The notes beneath the pieces were generated by a model that saw nothing but the letters and a program-made list of their open reading frames with translations, was not told the origin of the DNA and searched no databases. A stretch of 23,541 bases of DNA from Pseudomonadota bacterium (GTDB lineage Bacteria > Pseudomonadota > Gammaproteobacteria > Burkholderiales > SG8-39). The translations under genes were made by a program, and so were the position numbers. Position 1 is the first letter of the stretch; each line of letters opens with the position of its first letter. Positions 1 through 8,172 of the stretch are shown here, piece after piece. The DNA lies in assembly GCA_021848555.1 (NCBI GenBank), contig JAJZUN010000001.1, forward strand, positions 1 to 23,541, given 5' to 3'.

Positions 1-2
1 CG

Positions 3-98
3 GTGGTGGTTGCAGCTGCGCCGGTGGCGGCTGCATCGCAAGCGGATACGGCACCGGCCCCGATGGCGGCGCGTCCGGCAAGAAAGGCACGCAACTAG
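3..98 (+). CDS. C-terminal end of an Ala/Pro-rich protein (partial)
   Basis: The third reading frame is open from the left edge to a TAG at 96-98. It encodes about 31 residues rich in Ala, Pro and Val, ending in a basic tail (ARPARKARN). This looks like the disordered tail of a protein whose body lies outside the window. Another frame gives a Gly/Cys-rich reading that is open further, so the frame is not certain. No domain is recognisable and no function can be given. Confidence 0.3.
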   Translation: MVVAAAPVAAASQADTAPAPMAARPARKARN

Positions 99-160
99 GA
101 CCGCAGTTTGTTCTAGCGCAGCGCCAGTAGCCAGCATCGAGGGCAAAGGCGCTTGGGAAA

Positions 161-212
161 CACCCTGCCGATCGGCCCCGTCCTGCACCTGGACGGGCCC
201 GATCGGCAGGTG
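161..212. terminator. Long GC-rich inverted repeat, possible terminator
   Basis: The arms 161-183 and 191-212 are near-perfect reverse complements around a 7-nt loop (TGCACCT). They share CTGCCGATCGG / CCGATCGGCAG. No U-run follows on either strand, so a classical Rho-independent terminator is not certain. The position, after the upstream gene end and before the L,D-transpeptidase, fits a transcription boundary. Confidence 0.45.
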
Positions 213-259
213 TTCGATCGGCTCACGTAACTCACGTCACCCAAAGCACGAGGATGCGG

Positions 260-1132
260 ATGACCACCAATACGACCGGCAGACGCCTTGCAGTCGCAGT
301 CGCGCAGCGTGACCGCGCGCGCCCAGGCGGCACCGGCGCCGCCATTGCATCGGCGCTGTGCGCCGGCCTGTTCGCGCTGGCGCTGGGCCTGATTTCCGGC
401 TATGCCGCGGCAGAGGAAACGATTGCGTCTCTGCGACCCCCCGCGGCAGGCGAATTATTGCCCGCGCCGGTGGACGCGACGGCTTTATCCGCGACACCGG
501 CACCGGCTGATCGACACGATCAGCGTGCCGACTTTGGCCGCGAGCGCGCGTCGCGCGAGGCGCGGCGGATAGCGGATTGGATTGTCGATTCGGGCGACAA
601 CCATGGCTTGCCGTTCCTGATCGTCGACAAGGTCGACGCCAGGGTTTTCGTCTTCGACGCCGGCGGGCGCATCCAGGGCGCGGCCCCGGCGCTGCTCGGC
701 AGCGCGCGCGGTGACGACAGCGTCCCGGGCATAGGCGATCGGGAGTTCGCCGACATGCCTCCCGAAACGCGCACTACGCCGGCGGGCCGCTTCGTCGCGT
801 CGCTGGGCATGGATACCACTCACCGCAATGACGTATTGTGGGTCGACTACGACGCGGCCGTGTCGCTGCACCGGGTCGTCACCAATGTGCCCAAGGACCG
901 CCGGCTCGCGCGCCTGGCAACGCCGACGCCTCGGGACAACCGCATTACCTATGGCTGCATCAATGTGCCGGCGCGATTCTACGAACAAGTGGTGAGTCCG
1001 GCGTTTACCGGCACCGAGGGCATCGTCTACGTATTGCCGGAGACCCGTTCGGCGCGCTTGGTGTTCAATTCCTATGACGTCGAAGAGCGGTCGGACCGGA
1101 GCTACGCAAGCCGGACGCAGGAATCAAAATAA
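260..1132 (+). CDS. Exported L,D-transpeptidase (YkuD-like)
   Basis: This is a predicted periplasmic L,D-transpeptidase. The family forms 3-3 peptidoglycan cross-links or anchors proteins to the wall through a Cys acyl-enzyme. An N-terminal hydrophobic segment of about 22 residues (ALCAGLFALALGLISGYAAA) follows a basic start, as in a signal peptide or anchor. The catalytic region is seen as SLHRV (His near residue 204) and ITYGCINVP (Cys near residue 233), the variant YGCIN form of the YkuD SxGCxR signature. Two ATGs lie close together (254 and 260); 260 is preferred because GAGG sits 6 nt upstream of it. No copy of the window's recurring operator lies upstream. It converges on the CAP-domain gene. 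The family is confident; substrate and exact role are not. Confidence 0.85.
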   Translation: MTTNTTGRRLAVAVAQRDRARPGGTGAAIASALCAGLFALALGLISGYAAAEETIASLRPPAAGELLPAPVDATALSATPAPADRHDQRADFGRERASREARRIADWIVDSGDNHGLPFLIVDKVDARVFVFDAGGRIQGAAPALLGSARGDDSVPGIGDREFADMPPETRTTPAGRFVASLGMDTTHRNDVLWVDYDAAVSLHRVVTNVPKDRRLARLATPTPRDNRITYGCINVPARFYEQVVSPAFTGTEGIVYVLPETRSARLVFNSYDVEERSDRSYASRTQESK

Positions 1133-1165
1133 GCCTGGCGGGAGTTGCGCGATTGTTGCACCGCG

Positions 1166-1187
1166 GCGGCAGGACCGAACCTGCCGC
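1166..1187. terminator. Hairpin between convergent genes
   Basis: A perfect 8-bp stem GCGGCAGG / CCTGCCGC closes a 6-nt loop in the 67-bp gap between the converging L,D-transpeptidase and CAP-domain genes. There is no U-run. The placement fits a shared bidirectional transcript end. Confidence 0.4.
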
Positions 1188-1199
1188 AGAGCGCTCGAA

Positions 1200-2102
1200 T
1201 CAGCGCGGCGCGCCGAAGGCCTGCGTCCAGTACACGCCCATATCACTGCTGGAATCGACCGCGTAGGCGACGCCCATTTCGGTGAACGTCGGGTTCATCA
1301 GGTTGGCGCAGTGGTCCGGGCTCTTGATCCAGGCCGCCATCGCGTCCTCGGGCTTCATTTGCCCGGCGGCGATGTTCTCGCCGGTCATGCGGTAGCGGTA
1401 GCCCGCGCGTTCGACGCGTCTGGCCGGGTCCGAGCCGTCGCGGCCGCTGTGGCTGAAGTAGTTGTAGTGCGCCATCTCCTCGGCATGCAGCCGCGAGGAC
1501 TCGGCCAGCGTGTTGTTCCAGCGCAACGGCCGCGCTGCATTGAACACCCTGTTGCCGCAGTACCGCGGCGCGGCGCGGGCCTGGTTGACGAGTTCGAGCA
1601 CGCGCCGCCCGGCGTCCTGTTCGGACACCGCCACCGAGGGGGCGAACGGCGCCGCCATCACGATCCAGACCTGGTGCGCATCCTGGTAAATGCCGATCTC
1701 GGTCACCGCGGCATCCTGCCACTGCTTGCAGTAGTTCGGTTGCGCCAGCATCCCCGCCGCCTGCTGGTCCACCCCGTCACCCTTCAGCCAGAGCGCACTG
1801 GAGCGCATTGCGCGGTAGCCGAGCGCTTTCAGGCTGCGCTGCAGTTCGCCGCCGCGCGCAAGTTCCCTGGCGGCGCGTTCCAGCGTTTCCTGCGCCTGCA
1901 GCGGCGGTAAAGATTTCGCGACGGCGCATTGGTTTTCACCGCCGCGCAGCCGGTTGATCGTGGTGTAAAGATCGGCGGCCGCGGCATCGAAGCAAACCGC
2001 AACCAAAAACGCAGTGGAAACTGCGATAGCCAGCGGGGAGCGCGGGGAGACAGACCCCCACATCGTGCGATCAGGTCGAAGCTGCAGGGTGGCGGACGGC
2101 AT
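1200..2102 (-). CDS. Secreted CAP-domain (SCP/PR-1-like) protein
   Basis: The C-terminal half is a CAP domain. It shows VLELVNQARAAPRYCG at the start, LAESSRLHAEEMAHYNYFSHSG with the conserved His and Glu, GENIAAG, and WIKSPDHCANLMNPTFTEMGVAY. The N-terminal 45 residues form a signal peptide ending AAAA-DLYT. About 110 residues between them match nothing I recognise. Two cysteines (in RYCGN and DHCAN) could form a disulfide. ATG at 2102 is preferred because GAGGAATATT lies just upstream; an in-frame ATG at 2114 has no ribosome site. CAP proteins are extracytoplasmic; the bacterial ones have no general agreed function. The promoter carries a 14/16 copy of the recurring operator, so the gene is a likely regulon member. 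Confidence 0.85.
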   Translation of the reverse strand: MPSATLQLRPDRTMWGSVSPRSPLAIAVSTAFLVAVCFDAAAADLYTTINRLRGGENQCAVAKSLPPLQAQETLERAARELARGGELQRSLKALGYRAMRSSALWLKGDGVDQQAAGMLAQPNYCKQWQDAAVTEIGIYQDAHQVWIVMAAPFAPSVAVSEQDAGRRVLELVNQARAAPRYCGNRVFNAARPLRWNNTLAESSRLHAEEMAHYNYFSHSGRDGSDPARRVERAGYRYRMTGENIAAGQMKPEDAMAAWIKSPDHCANLMNPTFTEMGVAYAVDSSSDMGVYWTQAFGAPR

Positions 2103-2126
2103 AATATTCCTCATTGTCTGAAGCGG

Positions 2127-2170
2127 ACTCTAAACCGGTGGGGTGAAGCGGGTCTGTGCGCCAGCGCACG
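2127..2170 (-). promoter_or_regulatory. Operator and -10 for the CAP-domain gene
   Basis: On the minus strand the palindrome CGTGCGCTGGCGCACA (2170-2155) matches the window consensus TGTGCGCTAGCGCACA at 14 of 16 positions and is followed by GA. A -10-like TAGAGT (2132-2127) starts 38 nt after the first base of the site. This predicts a start near 2120 and an 18-nt leader. Confidence 0.65.
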
Positions 2171-2212
2171 CGCTTGGCGCGCATCGGGTCCGGAGTGCAG
2201 GTCGCGGGCCAA

Positions 2213-2255
2213 TGTTCGCCACCGTACCGACTGCATCCGGCACGGCGGCTAAGCT
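2213..2255 (+). promoter_or_regulatory. Operator and -10 for the DUF883 gene
   Basis: TGTTCGCCACCGTACC (2213-2228) matches the window consensus at 11 of 16 positions and is followed by GA. TAAGCT (2250-2255) lies exactly 37 nt from the first base of the site. The predicted start is near 2262. The sequence match alone is weak; spacing and the GA extension carry the call. Confidence 0.55.
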
Positions 2256-2261
2256 TCCATC

Positions 2262-2300
2262 AGGCGGGTTCGATCCGTGAAGCTATCACGGCGCCCGCCT
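2262..2300 (+). other. 5'-terminal mRNA hairpin of the DUF883 gene
   Basis: AGGCGGG (2262-2268) pairs with CCCGCCT (2294-2300), and inside it CCGTGA (2275-2280) pairs perfectly with TCACGG (2286-2291) around AGCTA. With the predicted start at about 2262 this two-part stem would sit at the very 5' end of the mRNA, about 20 nt before the coding start. It could protect the mRNA or affect translation; the pairing is seen, the role is inference. Confidence 0.45.
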
Positions 2301-2320
2301 GCCACCTGATGGAGAGTGCG

Positions 2321-2647
2321 ATGACCCGTTCAAGTTCCGATGCAATCAAACACAAGCTTCTCGCCGATTTCAACGCAGTCGTAACCGAAGCAGACCAGTT
2401 CCTGAAACTGGTCGCCGACGAAGGCGGCGACAAGGCCGATGCCCTGCGCTCCAGGGTCGAGCGCAATCTGAACGCCGCCAAGGACCGGCTGCGCAATCTG
2501 GAAGACGCCGTCCTGGAGAGGACCCGGGAGACCGCGCGCGCGACCGACGAGTATGTGCATGAGAATCCCTGGCAGACGATAGGCGTGGCCGCGGGCCTCA
2601 GCGCCCTGTTCGGCGTGGCGATCGGCCTGCTGCTCTACCGCCGCTAA
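2321..2647 (+). CDS. DUF883 (ElaB/YqjD-like) membrane-anchored protein
   Basis: A 108-residue protein with the typical layout of the DUF883/ElaB/YqjD/YgaM family. The N-terminal 75 residues are a charged amphipathic helix (KHKLLADFNAVV through ARATDEYVHENP). A C-terminal transmembrane helix follows (WQTIGVAAGLSALFGVAIGLLLYRR) and ends in basic residues. E. coli members are inner-membrane proteins that tether ribosomes and rise in stationary phase. ATG at 2321 is chosen because GGAGAG sits 4-10 nt before it; the earlier in-frame ATG at 2309 has no ribosome site. The promoter carries a recurring-operator copy at regular spacing, which suggests stress control. Confidence 0.9.
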   Translation: MTRSSSDAIKHKLLADFNAVVTEADQFLKLVADEGGDKADALRSRVERNLNAAKDRLRNLEDAVLERTRETARATDEYVHENPWQTIGVAAGLSALFGVAIGLLLYRR

Positions 2648-2694
2648 CAGTCCCGACCCGCCCGGTGCGTCGCACCGCTAGGGTATCTTCGGCT

Positions 2695-2733
2695 CGTCGC
2701 GGTTAAACGCCGCGTCCTGGCGGGAAGCGACGA
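2695..2733. terminator. Inverted repeat between convergent genes
   Basis: TCGTCGC (2695-2701) and GCGACGA (2727-2733) are perfect inverted repeats in the gap between the DUF883 gene (+) and the REC-PAS gene (-). A smaller CGGTGC/GCACCG hairpin lies just before. No U-run follows on either strand, so this is at best a weak terminator candidate. Confidence 0.3.
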
Positions 2734-2734
2734 A

Positions 2735-3583
2735 TCAGGCGCTGCCGGCGGGAGGGCGCGGAAACAAGCGCCCGGTCACCTCCACGCCGATTCCGCGGTA
2801 GCCGATGAAGCGGGCGGAGCGGTCGAACATCGGTTCGCCGCTGGCGCGAAAATACTGATGCGAGCCGTCGGGCTTGACCCGGCTGAAGGGAAAATCGAGG
2901 AACGGACGCCGCGCCTTGATGTTCGCTTCGAGTTCCGTGCGCTCCGCCTCGTTCCAGCCCGGCCCCTGAAGCAGGCCGGCGTCGTCCATCGACGAGCCCA
3001 CCTGCATTCCGAGCATGGCGTGAACCGGGCCGTACACTCTGGTGACGCGCTGGTTTTCATCCGACTCCCAGTACCAGTCCGACGCGAGTTCCGTCAGGGC
3101 GCGAAACCGTGCCTCGCTTTCGCGCAGTTCGGCGGTGCGCTCCTGCACTGTCTGCTCCAGGCGCTGGTTGTACTCGTCGAGCCTGCGGTACAGCAGTCGC
3201 ACTTCCAGCATGTTGTGGATGCGCGTCTTGACCTCGGTCACATCGAACGGTTTGCTGATGAAGTCCTTGGCGCCGGCCTGCAAGGCGCGCAGCTTGTGCG
3301 CCGGCTGGGCGGTGATGACCAGGACCGGAAGGTAGCTCTCGGTTTCGATTGCCTTGAGGTTTTCCATCACCTCGAAACCGTCGAGGCCGGGCATTTGCAG
3401 ATCGAGCAGAATCAGGTCGTAGCGGTTCTGGCGATGCAGTGCGGCAACGGTGCGTGGATCCATGGTCGAGGCAACGTTGGTGTAGCCGGCGTCTTGCAGA
3501 ATGGTGGCAAGCAGCAGGACATTGGATTCCTGGTCGTCGACGATCAGTACGCTCGCGCCCAGTAATTCATCTGCGGTAATCAT
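2735..3583 (-). CDS. Response regulator with REC and PAS domains, no output domain
   Basis: Residues 10-125 form a CheY-like receiver: VLIVDD (D16, D17), phospho-acceptor D61 in LILLDLQMPGLDG, T91 in VITA and K111 in SKPF. A helical, probably coiled-coil stretch (about 125-160, RRLDEYNQRLEQTVQERTAELRESE) leads into a PAS domain (about 160-270, FRALTELASDWYWESDENQRVTRVYG). The protein then ends, with no DNA-binding, GGDEF, EAL or kinase domain. The ATG overlaps the stop of the upstream hybrid kinase (ATGA), so the two are translationally coupled and probably one phosphorelay. It could pass a signal by protein contact. The family is certain; the partner is inferred from the overlap. Confidence 0.9.
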   Translation of the reverse strand: MITADELLGASVLIVDDQESNVLLLATILQDAGYTNVASTMDPRTVAALHRQNRYDLILLDLQMPGLDGFEVMENLKAIETESYLPVLVITAQPAHKLRALQAGAKDFISKPFDVTEVKTRIHNMLEVRLLYRRLDEYNQRLEQTVQERTAELRESEARFRALTELASDWYWESDENQRVTRVYGPVHAMLGMQVGSSMDDAGLLQGPGWNEAERTELEANIKARRPFLDFPFSRVKPDGSHQYFRASGEPMFDRSARFIGYRGIGVEVTGRLFPRPPAGSA

Positions 3584-6500
3584 AGAATCGGTTCCCTCTG
3601 AGGTTCGGTTGTATTTCGGGCCGAGGCGATGGCCAGCGCGGCGCTCAAGGCATCCATGAATTCGCTGACCACGATGGGTTTGGTGAGATAGCGGAAGAAT
3701 CCGGCGTCCATGCCCTTTCGGATATCACTGGGTATGGCGTTGGCGCTGATCGCCACGATCGGGATGTTCGCGGTGGCCGGATCGGCCTGCAGGATTTTCA
3801 TGGCTTCTATGCCGCTGATGCCCGGCAGGTTGATGTCCATCAGGATCACTTCCGGCAGGAATTCGCGCGCCATCTCGATGCCGAGATGGCCCTGGGAAGC
3901 GCTGAGCAGGCGCAGGTCGGGGCGGCGCGCGATCAACTCCTCCACCAGCTGCAGATTGGCCGGGTTGTCTTCGACATAAAGCAGCGTGTGCTGCCCGGTG
4001 CCCGCGGTGGCTACATGCCGGAAATGCGCGGCTGGATCGGATGCTTCATGGACCAGCAGCGGCGGATCGCACAGCTCGATTTCGACCCAGAACACGGTCC
4101 CGCTGCCCGCGATGCTGTCGACGCCGATGATGCCCCCCATCAACTCGACCAGCTGCTTCGCCACCACCAGGCCGATGCCCGTTCCTTCCTCGATGCCGGC
4201 CTCTTTCCCGAGGCGGTTGAACGGCTGGAACAGTTGCGCCAGCTTTTCCGGAGCGAGGCCGTCGCCGGTGTCGCTGATGCTGATGCGTATCGAGTGCGGT
4301 GGCACCGGGGTGCAGTCGACGGTGACCATGCCGCCGGTTTTGTTGTACTTGATCGCGTTGAACAGCAGATTGATCAGCACCTGCTTCAGCCGGGTCCGGT
4401 CGGCAAAGACGAAAGACGGAGCATCGAAGTGCGGAAACCGGATGCCGATGTCGCGCTTGTTCGCCTGCGGCTCTATCATGGCCTTGCATTCGAGTATCAG
4501 GTGGTCCAGGGAAACGGGCTCGCGCGACAGCGTCAGCCGGCCGGATTCGATGCGCGCGAGATCGAGAATTTCGTTGATCAGTTCCAGCAGGTACCATCCT
4601 GCCTTCAGAATCTGGTCCAGGCCGCGCTTCTGCGACGGCGTCGGCGGCGGCAGACCGGATTCGACGACCTGCGCAAAGCCGAGGATCGCGTTGAGCGGGG
4701 TGCGCAGTTCGTGGCTCATGCTGGACAGGAACTCCGATTTGGCAAGATTGGCTTTTTCCGCCACGGACTTGGCGCTCTCGAGCTCGACGTTCCTGTCCTG
4801 CAGCATTTGATACAGGTGTTCACGCTCGGTGATATCGCGCGCCGCGGCGAACACGCCCTGCAGCTTGCGGTCCCGGTCGTAGAAGGTGGTCGCATTGAAC
4901 GACACCAGGGTTTCCGTGCCGTCCCTGGCGCGCACGGTCAGCTCGTAGCCGGTGATCTGCCTGTTGACCAGCGCCTTGTTGATGGCGGCTTCGGCCCGTT
5001 CCGGATCGGTGAAGTAGTCCTTGAACAGCGCGCCGATCAATTCGTCGCGAGTACAGCCGGTGAGCCGCTCCATCTGCTTGTTGGTGTCGGAAATGACGCC
5101 GGATGGAGTGGTGGTCATGATCGCGTCGATGTTCGATTCGATCAGCGAGCGCGTATAGAACTGCTGGTTGCGCAGACGCTGGTCGAGCAGCTTCTGCTCC
5201 GCCTCGACCTGCTTGCGCGCGGAATTGTCGGTCCCGATCAGCAGGTAACCGATGATGGCGTTCTGCGCGTCGCGCAGAGCCGTGACCGAAACCACCGCCG
5301 GGAAGCGGCTGCCGTCCTTGCGGATGTAGGTCAGCTCGTAGATGTCCTCGATGCCGCGCGAGGCCTTGAACACCAGGGCATCGAAGCCCGGTGAAATCGG
5401 GGTGCCGAGCTCGGCGCTCAGCGCTTGCGCCCGTGCGATGACTTCCTGCGGATCGGAAATGTCGGCCGGCGTGATCTTGTTCATCACGTCGGCGGCGGCG
5501 TAGCCCAGCATGCGCTCGGCGCCGACGTTGAAAATCTGGATCACGCCCATGGCATCGGTGGCGATGCTGGAGAAATTGGCGCTGTTGAAAATCGCGCTTT
5601 GCAGCGCCCCCGCCTTGAGCAGCGCCTCTTCGGCCTGCTTGCGTGTGCTGATATCGCGCAACACGGCGGTGAAATAGCGCTTGCTGCCCAGCCACATTTC
5701 GCTTACCGCTATTTCCAGCGGGAAGCTGCTGCCGTTCTTGCGCCGGCCCACGACCTCGCGCCCGAGGCCGGCGGCGCGCGCTTCGGCGCTCGCGCTGTAA
5801 TACTCGAGGAAATCCTTGCGCTGGTCCTGATCGAGTGCCGGTATCAGCAGGCTGAAGTCTTGCCCCGCGAGTTCCGCGGCGCTGTAGCCGAACATGTGCT
5901 CGGCGGCCTGGTTGGTCCGCTCGATGCCGCCGCCGGCGTGCAGGGTGATGACGCCGTCCGCCACGGTATGGAGTATCGTCTGGATCAGCGCGGCGCTGTC
6001 GCGCAGCGCCTGCTGCGCCGCGTATTCCTTGGTGACGTCGCGAAAAACCAATACGGCGCCCACCACCCTGGCATCGCGGTCGCGAATCGGCGCGCAACTG
6101 TCGGCGATGGCGCACTCGCTGCCGTCGCGTGCTATCAGTATGGTGTGGTTGGCCAGCCCCTGTATCGTGCCATGCGCCAGGGTCGCCTTGACCGGAACCG
6201 CGGCGGGCTGGCGGGTTTCCTGGTTGATGATGCGAAAAATCTCGTCCACCGGACGCGCGGCGGCCTGCGCCTGGGTCCAGCCGGTGAGCCGCTCGGCAAG
6301 CGGATTGAGCAGCGTCACGCGCCCGTCTGCGTCGGTGGCGATGACGGCGTCGCCGATGGAGTTGAGGGTGACCGCAAGCTTGTCCTCGCTCAGTTGCAGG
6401 GTAAGGTTGGCCTGCTGCAGCCGTTGATTCGTGTCCTCCTGGGTTTTGAGCAGATGCTGCGTTTCCAGATGCACCAGATTCTTCAGCCGCTGTTGTGCTT

Positions 6501-7110
6501 CCCGGTAGATCAGGTAGGCGAACACCAGGGCGAACAGCAGCGCAACCAGGCTGACCGTAATGATGCCGGCAAACAGGCGGCGCATATTCGATTGGAACTC
6601 GGCTTCGTGCCGGGCGAGCGCGGCTTCCTCCAGTTGCACAAAACCGCTCATTTCCGTGCGTATCGAATCCATCAGGCGGTTGCCCTTACCGCTGCCTACC
6701 GCCGCCTGTACCGCGGTCATGTCGTTGCGGCGGCGCAACTCGATGACCTGCGCCATTCCCGCCAGTTTTTCCGCCACCAGCGGTGCCATGGCATCCACGG
6801 ACTGCCGGGCGGAATCGGCCGGGGCCGACGCTCGCAGCGCCTGCAGTTCTCCTGTGATGCTGTCGCGCACCGCCAGATAGGGTTTCAGGAAGGCCTCGTC
6901 GCCGGTCAGCGCATAGCCGCGCTGGCTGGTCTCTGCATCGGTCAGACCGGACAGCACCGCTTCGGCGCGCTTGATCAGTTGGTGGCTGTGTTCCCGCGCC
7001 ACGGCGGCGGTCTCAAGCGCGCGGAACCCCCACAGCGATACCGGTACCACCAGAGCGACCAGCACGGCCGCCGCGGCAAATGAAACCACGACTTGATTGT
7101 AGGTTTTCAA
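3580..7110 (-). CDS. Membrane hybrid histidine kinase (CHASE3, four PAS, HisKA, HATPase, REC)
   Basis: About 1176 residues. Order: transmembrane helix 1 (QVVVSFAAAAVLVALVVPVS), a periplasmic CHASE3-like domain with the DAETSQRGYALTGDEAFL signature, helix 2 (about 178-200, GIITVSLVALLFALVFAYLIY), a helical linker, four PAS domains (about 225-350, 355-480, 485-640 and 645-770), HisKA with SHELRTPL (His 800), HATPase with INLLFNAIKYN, ISDTGDGL and EGTGIGLVVAK, and a C-terminal receiver with acceptor D1092 in VILMDINLPG. All catalytic boxes are intact. The start is uncertain: TTG at 7110 gives a membrane helix directly at the N-terminus, while an ATG at 7254 would overlap the regulator gene. It lies 49 bp after the Crp/Fnr gene and overlaps the REC-PAS gene, so the three form an operon. 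The signal is unknown. Confidence 0.9.
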   Translation of the reverse strand: MKTYNQVVVSFAAAAVLVALVVPVSLWGFRALETAAVAREHSHQLIKRAEAVLSGLTDAETSQRGYALTGDEAFLKPYLAVRDSITGELQALRASAPADSARQSVDAMAPLVAEKLAGMAQVIELRRRNDMTAVQAAVGSGKGNRLMDSIRTEMSGFVQLEEAALARHEAEFQSNMRRLFAGIITVSLVALLFALVFAYLIYREAQQRLKNLVHLETQHLLKTQEDTNQRLQQANLTLQLSEDKLAVTLNSIGDAVIATDADGRVTLLNPLAERLTGWTQAQAAARPVDEIFRIINQETRQPAAVPVKATLAHGTIQGLANHTILIARDGSECAIADSCAPIRDRDARVVGAVLVFRDVTKEYAAQQALRDSAALIQTILHTVADGVITLHAGGGIERTNQAAEHMFGYSAAELAGQDFSLLIPALDQDQRKDFLEYYSASAEARAAGLGREVVGRRKNGSSFPLEIAVSEMWLGSKRYFTAVLRDISTRKQAEEALLKAGALQSAIFNSANFSSIATDAMGVIQIFNVGAERMLGYAAADVMNKITPADISDPQEVIARAQALSAELGTPISPGFDALVFKASRGIEDIYELTYIRKDGSRFPAVVSVTALRDAQNAIIGYLLIGTDNSARKQVEAEQKLLDQRLRNQQFYTRSLIESNIDAIMTTTPSGVISDTNKQMERLTGCTRDELIGALFKDYFTDPERAEAAINKALVNRQITGYELTVRARDGTETLVSFNATTFYDRDRKLQGVFAAARDITEREHLYQMLQDRNVELESAKSVAEKANLAKSEFLSSMSHELRTPLNAILGFAQVVESGLPPPTPSQKRGLDQILKAGWYLLELINEILDLARIESGRLTLSREPVSLDHLILECKAMIEPQANKRDIGIRFPHFDAPSFVFADRTRLKQVLINLLFNAIKYNKTGGMVTVDCTPVPPHSIRISISDTGDGLAPEKLAQLFQPFNRLGKEAGIEEGTGIGLVVAKQLVELMGGIIGVDSIAGSGTVFWVEIELCDPPLLVHEASDPAAHFRHVATAGTGQHTLLYVEDNPANLQLVEELIARRPDLRLLSASQGHLGIEMAREFLPEVILMDINLPGISGIEAMKILQADPATANIPIVAISANAIPSDIRKGMDAGFFRYLTKPIVVSEFMDALSAALAIASARNTTEPQREPIL

Positions 7111-7159
7111 TGGAAAAAGGCCTTTCGCGCAGACGCGTTGCGCCGGATCGGGCCGGGGT

Positions 7160-7966
7160 TCATTTGCGGCCTTGGGTTCTGTCGGACATGCGGACGACTG
7201 TCTCGTGCCGTGCACCTTGAGTCTGGAGCGGCGGGTCCTGCCGCCGCAGCGCATCCGGCAGCAGGCGGGCGAATTCCTTCTTTACCACGTCGTAGCATTC
7301 GCACGCCTGGGATTCCAGTCCGGCGCGGTCGAGCACCGTGATGTGCCCGCGGCGGTAGCTGATCACGCCGGTCTGCTGCAATTTGCCGGCCGCCTCGGTG
7401 ACGCCTTCGCGGCGCACGCCGAGCATGCTCGCGACCAGCTCCTGCGTCATGATCAGTTCGTTGGTCGGCATGCGATCCAGGGTCAGCAGCAGCCAGCGGC
7501 ACAGTTGTTGCACCAGGGAATGGTGCCGGTTGCATGCCGCGGTCTGCGACATCTGCGTGATCAGCGCCTGGGTATAGCGCAGCATCAGTTGCTGCATCGG
7601 ACCGGCGCGCTTGAATTCCTCCTGCATCAGCCTGGCCTTCAGCCGGTAGCCCCATCCTCCGGTCTGAACCACGGCACGGCTGGGCGTGGTGTTGCCGCCC
7701 ATGAACAGCGAAATGCCGAGCACGCCTTCATTGCCCACGCCGGCGATTTCCGAGGACGAGCCGTTCTCCATGACGTAGTGCATGGACAGGATCGCGGTGG
7801 TCGGAAAATAGACGTGCTGCAACTGGCCGCCGGATTCGTACAGGACGTCGCCAAGCAGCAATTCGACCGGTTCCAGATGCGGCGCCAGGCGTTCGAATTC
7901 GGCCGTGGGCAAGGCGGCGAGCAGGTGGTTCTGATTCGGGCTTTGCGGGACAGGCATAGGCGGCAT
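7160..7966 (-). CDS. Crp/Fnr-family transcriptional regulator 1
   Basis: An N-terminal cNMP-binding-like beta-roll (LEPVELLLGDVLYESGGQLQHVYFP through NEGVLGISLFMGGNTTPSRAVVQ) is followed by a long dimer helix and a C-terminal winged helix (NELIMTQELVASMLGVRREGVTEAAGKLQQTGVISYRRGHITVLDR). The Fnr N-terminal iron-sulfur cysteines are absent and the usual cAMP-contacting GE pair is not conserved, so the ligand is unknown. The recognition helix RREGVTE keeps the residues equivalent to CRP R180 and E181 but has Glu at R185, which fits a TGTGC rather than TGTGA half-site. ATG at 7966 has AGGA just upstream; an in-frame TTG at 8008 lacks a ribosome site. It leads the operon with the hybrid kinase and REC-PAS gene, and an operator copy at 8103 suggests autoregulation. 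Confidence 0.88.
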   Translation of the reverse strand: MPPMPVPQSPNQNHLLAALPTAEFERLAPHLEPVELLLGDVLYESGGQLQHVYFPTTAILSMHYVMENGSSSEIAGVGNEGVLGISLFMGGNTTPSRAVVQTGGWGYRLKARLMQEEFKRAGPMQQLMLRYTQALITQMSQTAACNRHHSLVQQLCRWLLLTLDRMPTNELIMTQELVASMLGVRREGVTEAAGKLQQTGVISYRRGHITVLDRAGLESQACECYDVVKKEFARLLPDALRRQDPPLQTQGARHETVVRMSDRTQGRK

Positions 7967-8075
7967 TCCATCCTGGAACGAATCTGCCAGCGGATCCGCC
8001 GGGGTCAAGGGAAAAACCGCTCGGGAAGAGTGCTGGGCAATATCGCTGCGGCAATGTCACTGCCCGAGTCAGGCA

Positions 8076-8118
8076 AGGCTAGCACGAAGCCCCGGGAGCG
8101 TATGTGCGCTAGCCAACA
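8076..8118 (-). promoter_or_regulatory. Operator and -10 for Crp/Fnr regulator 1 operon
   Basis: On the minus strand TGTTGGCTAGCGCACA (8118-8103) matches the consensus at 14 of 16 positions. TAGCCT (8081-8076) lies 37 nt from its first base. The predicted start is near 8069. It suggests feedback control of the regulator-kinase operon. Confidence 0.6.
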
Positions 8119-8172
8119 TATAACCGATTTCGCCCTGGGTCGATTTGCACCGGTTTTGCGGTGCGCCGGATA

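Noticed and set aside
107..122. TTTGTTCTAGCGCAGC as a further operator copy
   Set aside because: 11 of 16 matches, but no -10-like hexamer at 37-38 nt on either strand and no GA extension.
3886..7083. Long open frames on the plus strand opposite the hybrid kinase
   Set aside because: They are antisense shadows of a high-GC gene. Their translations are low in protein-like features, and the minus strand gives a complete kinase with all motifs.
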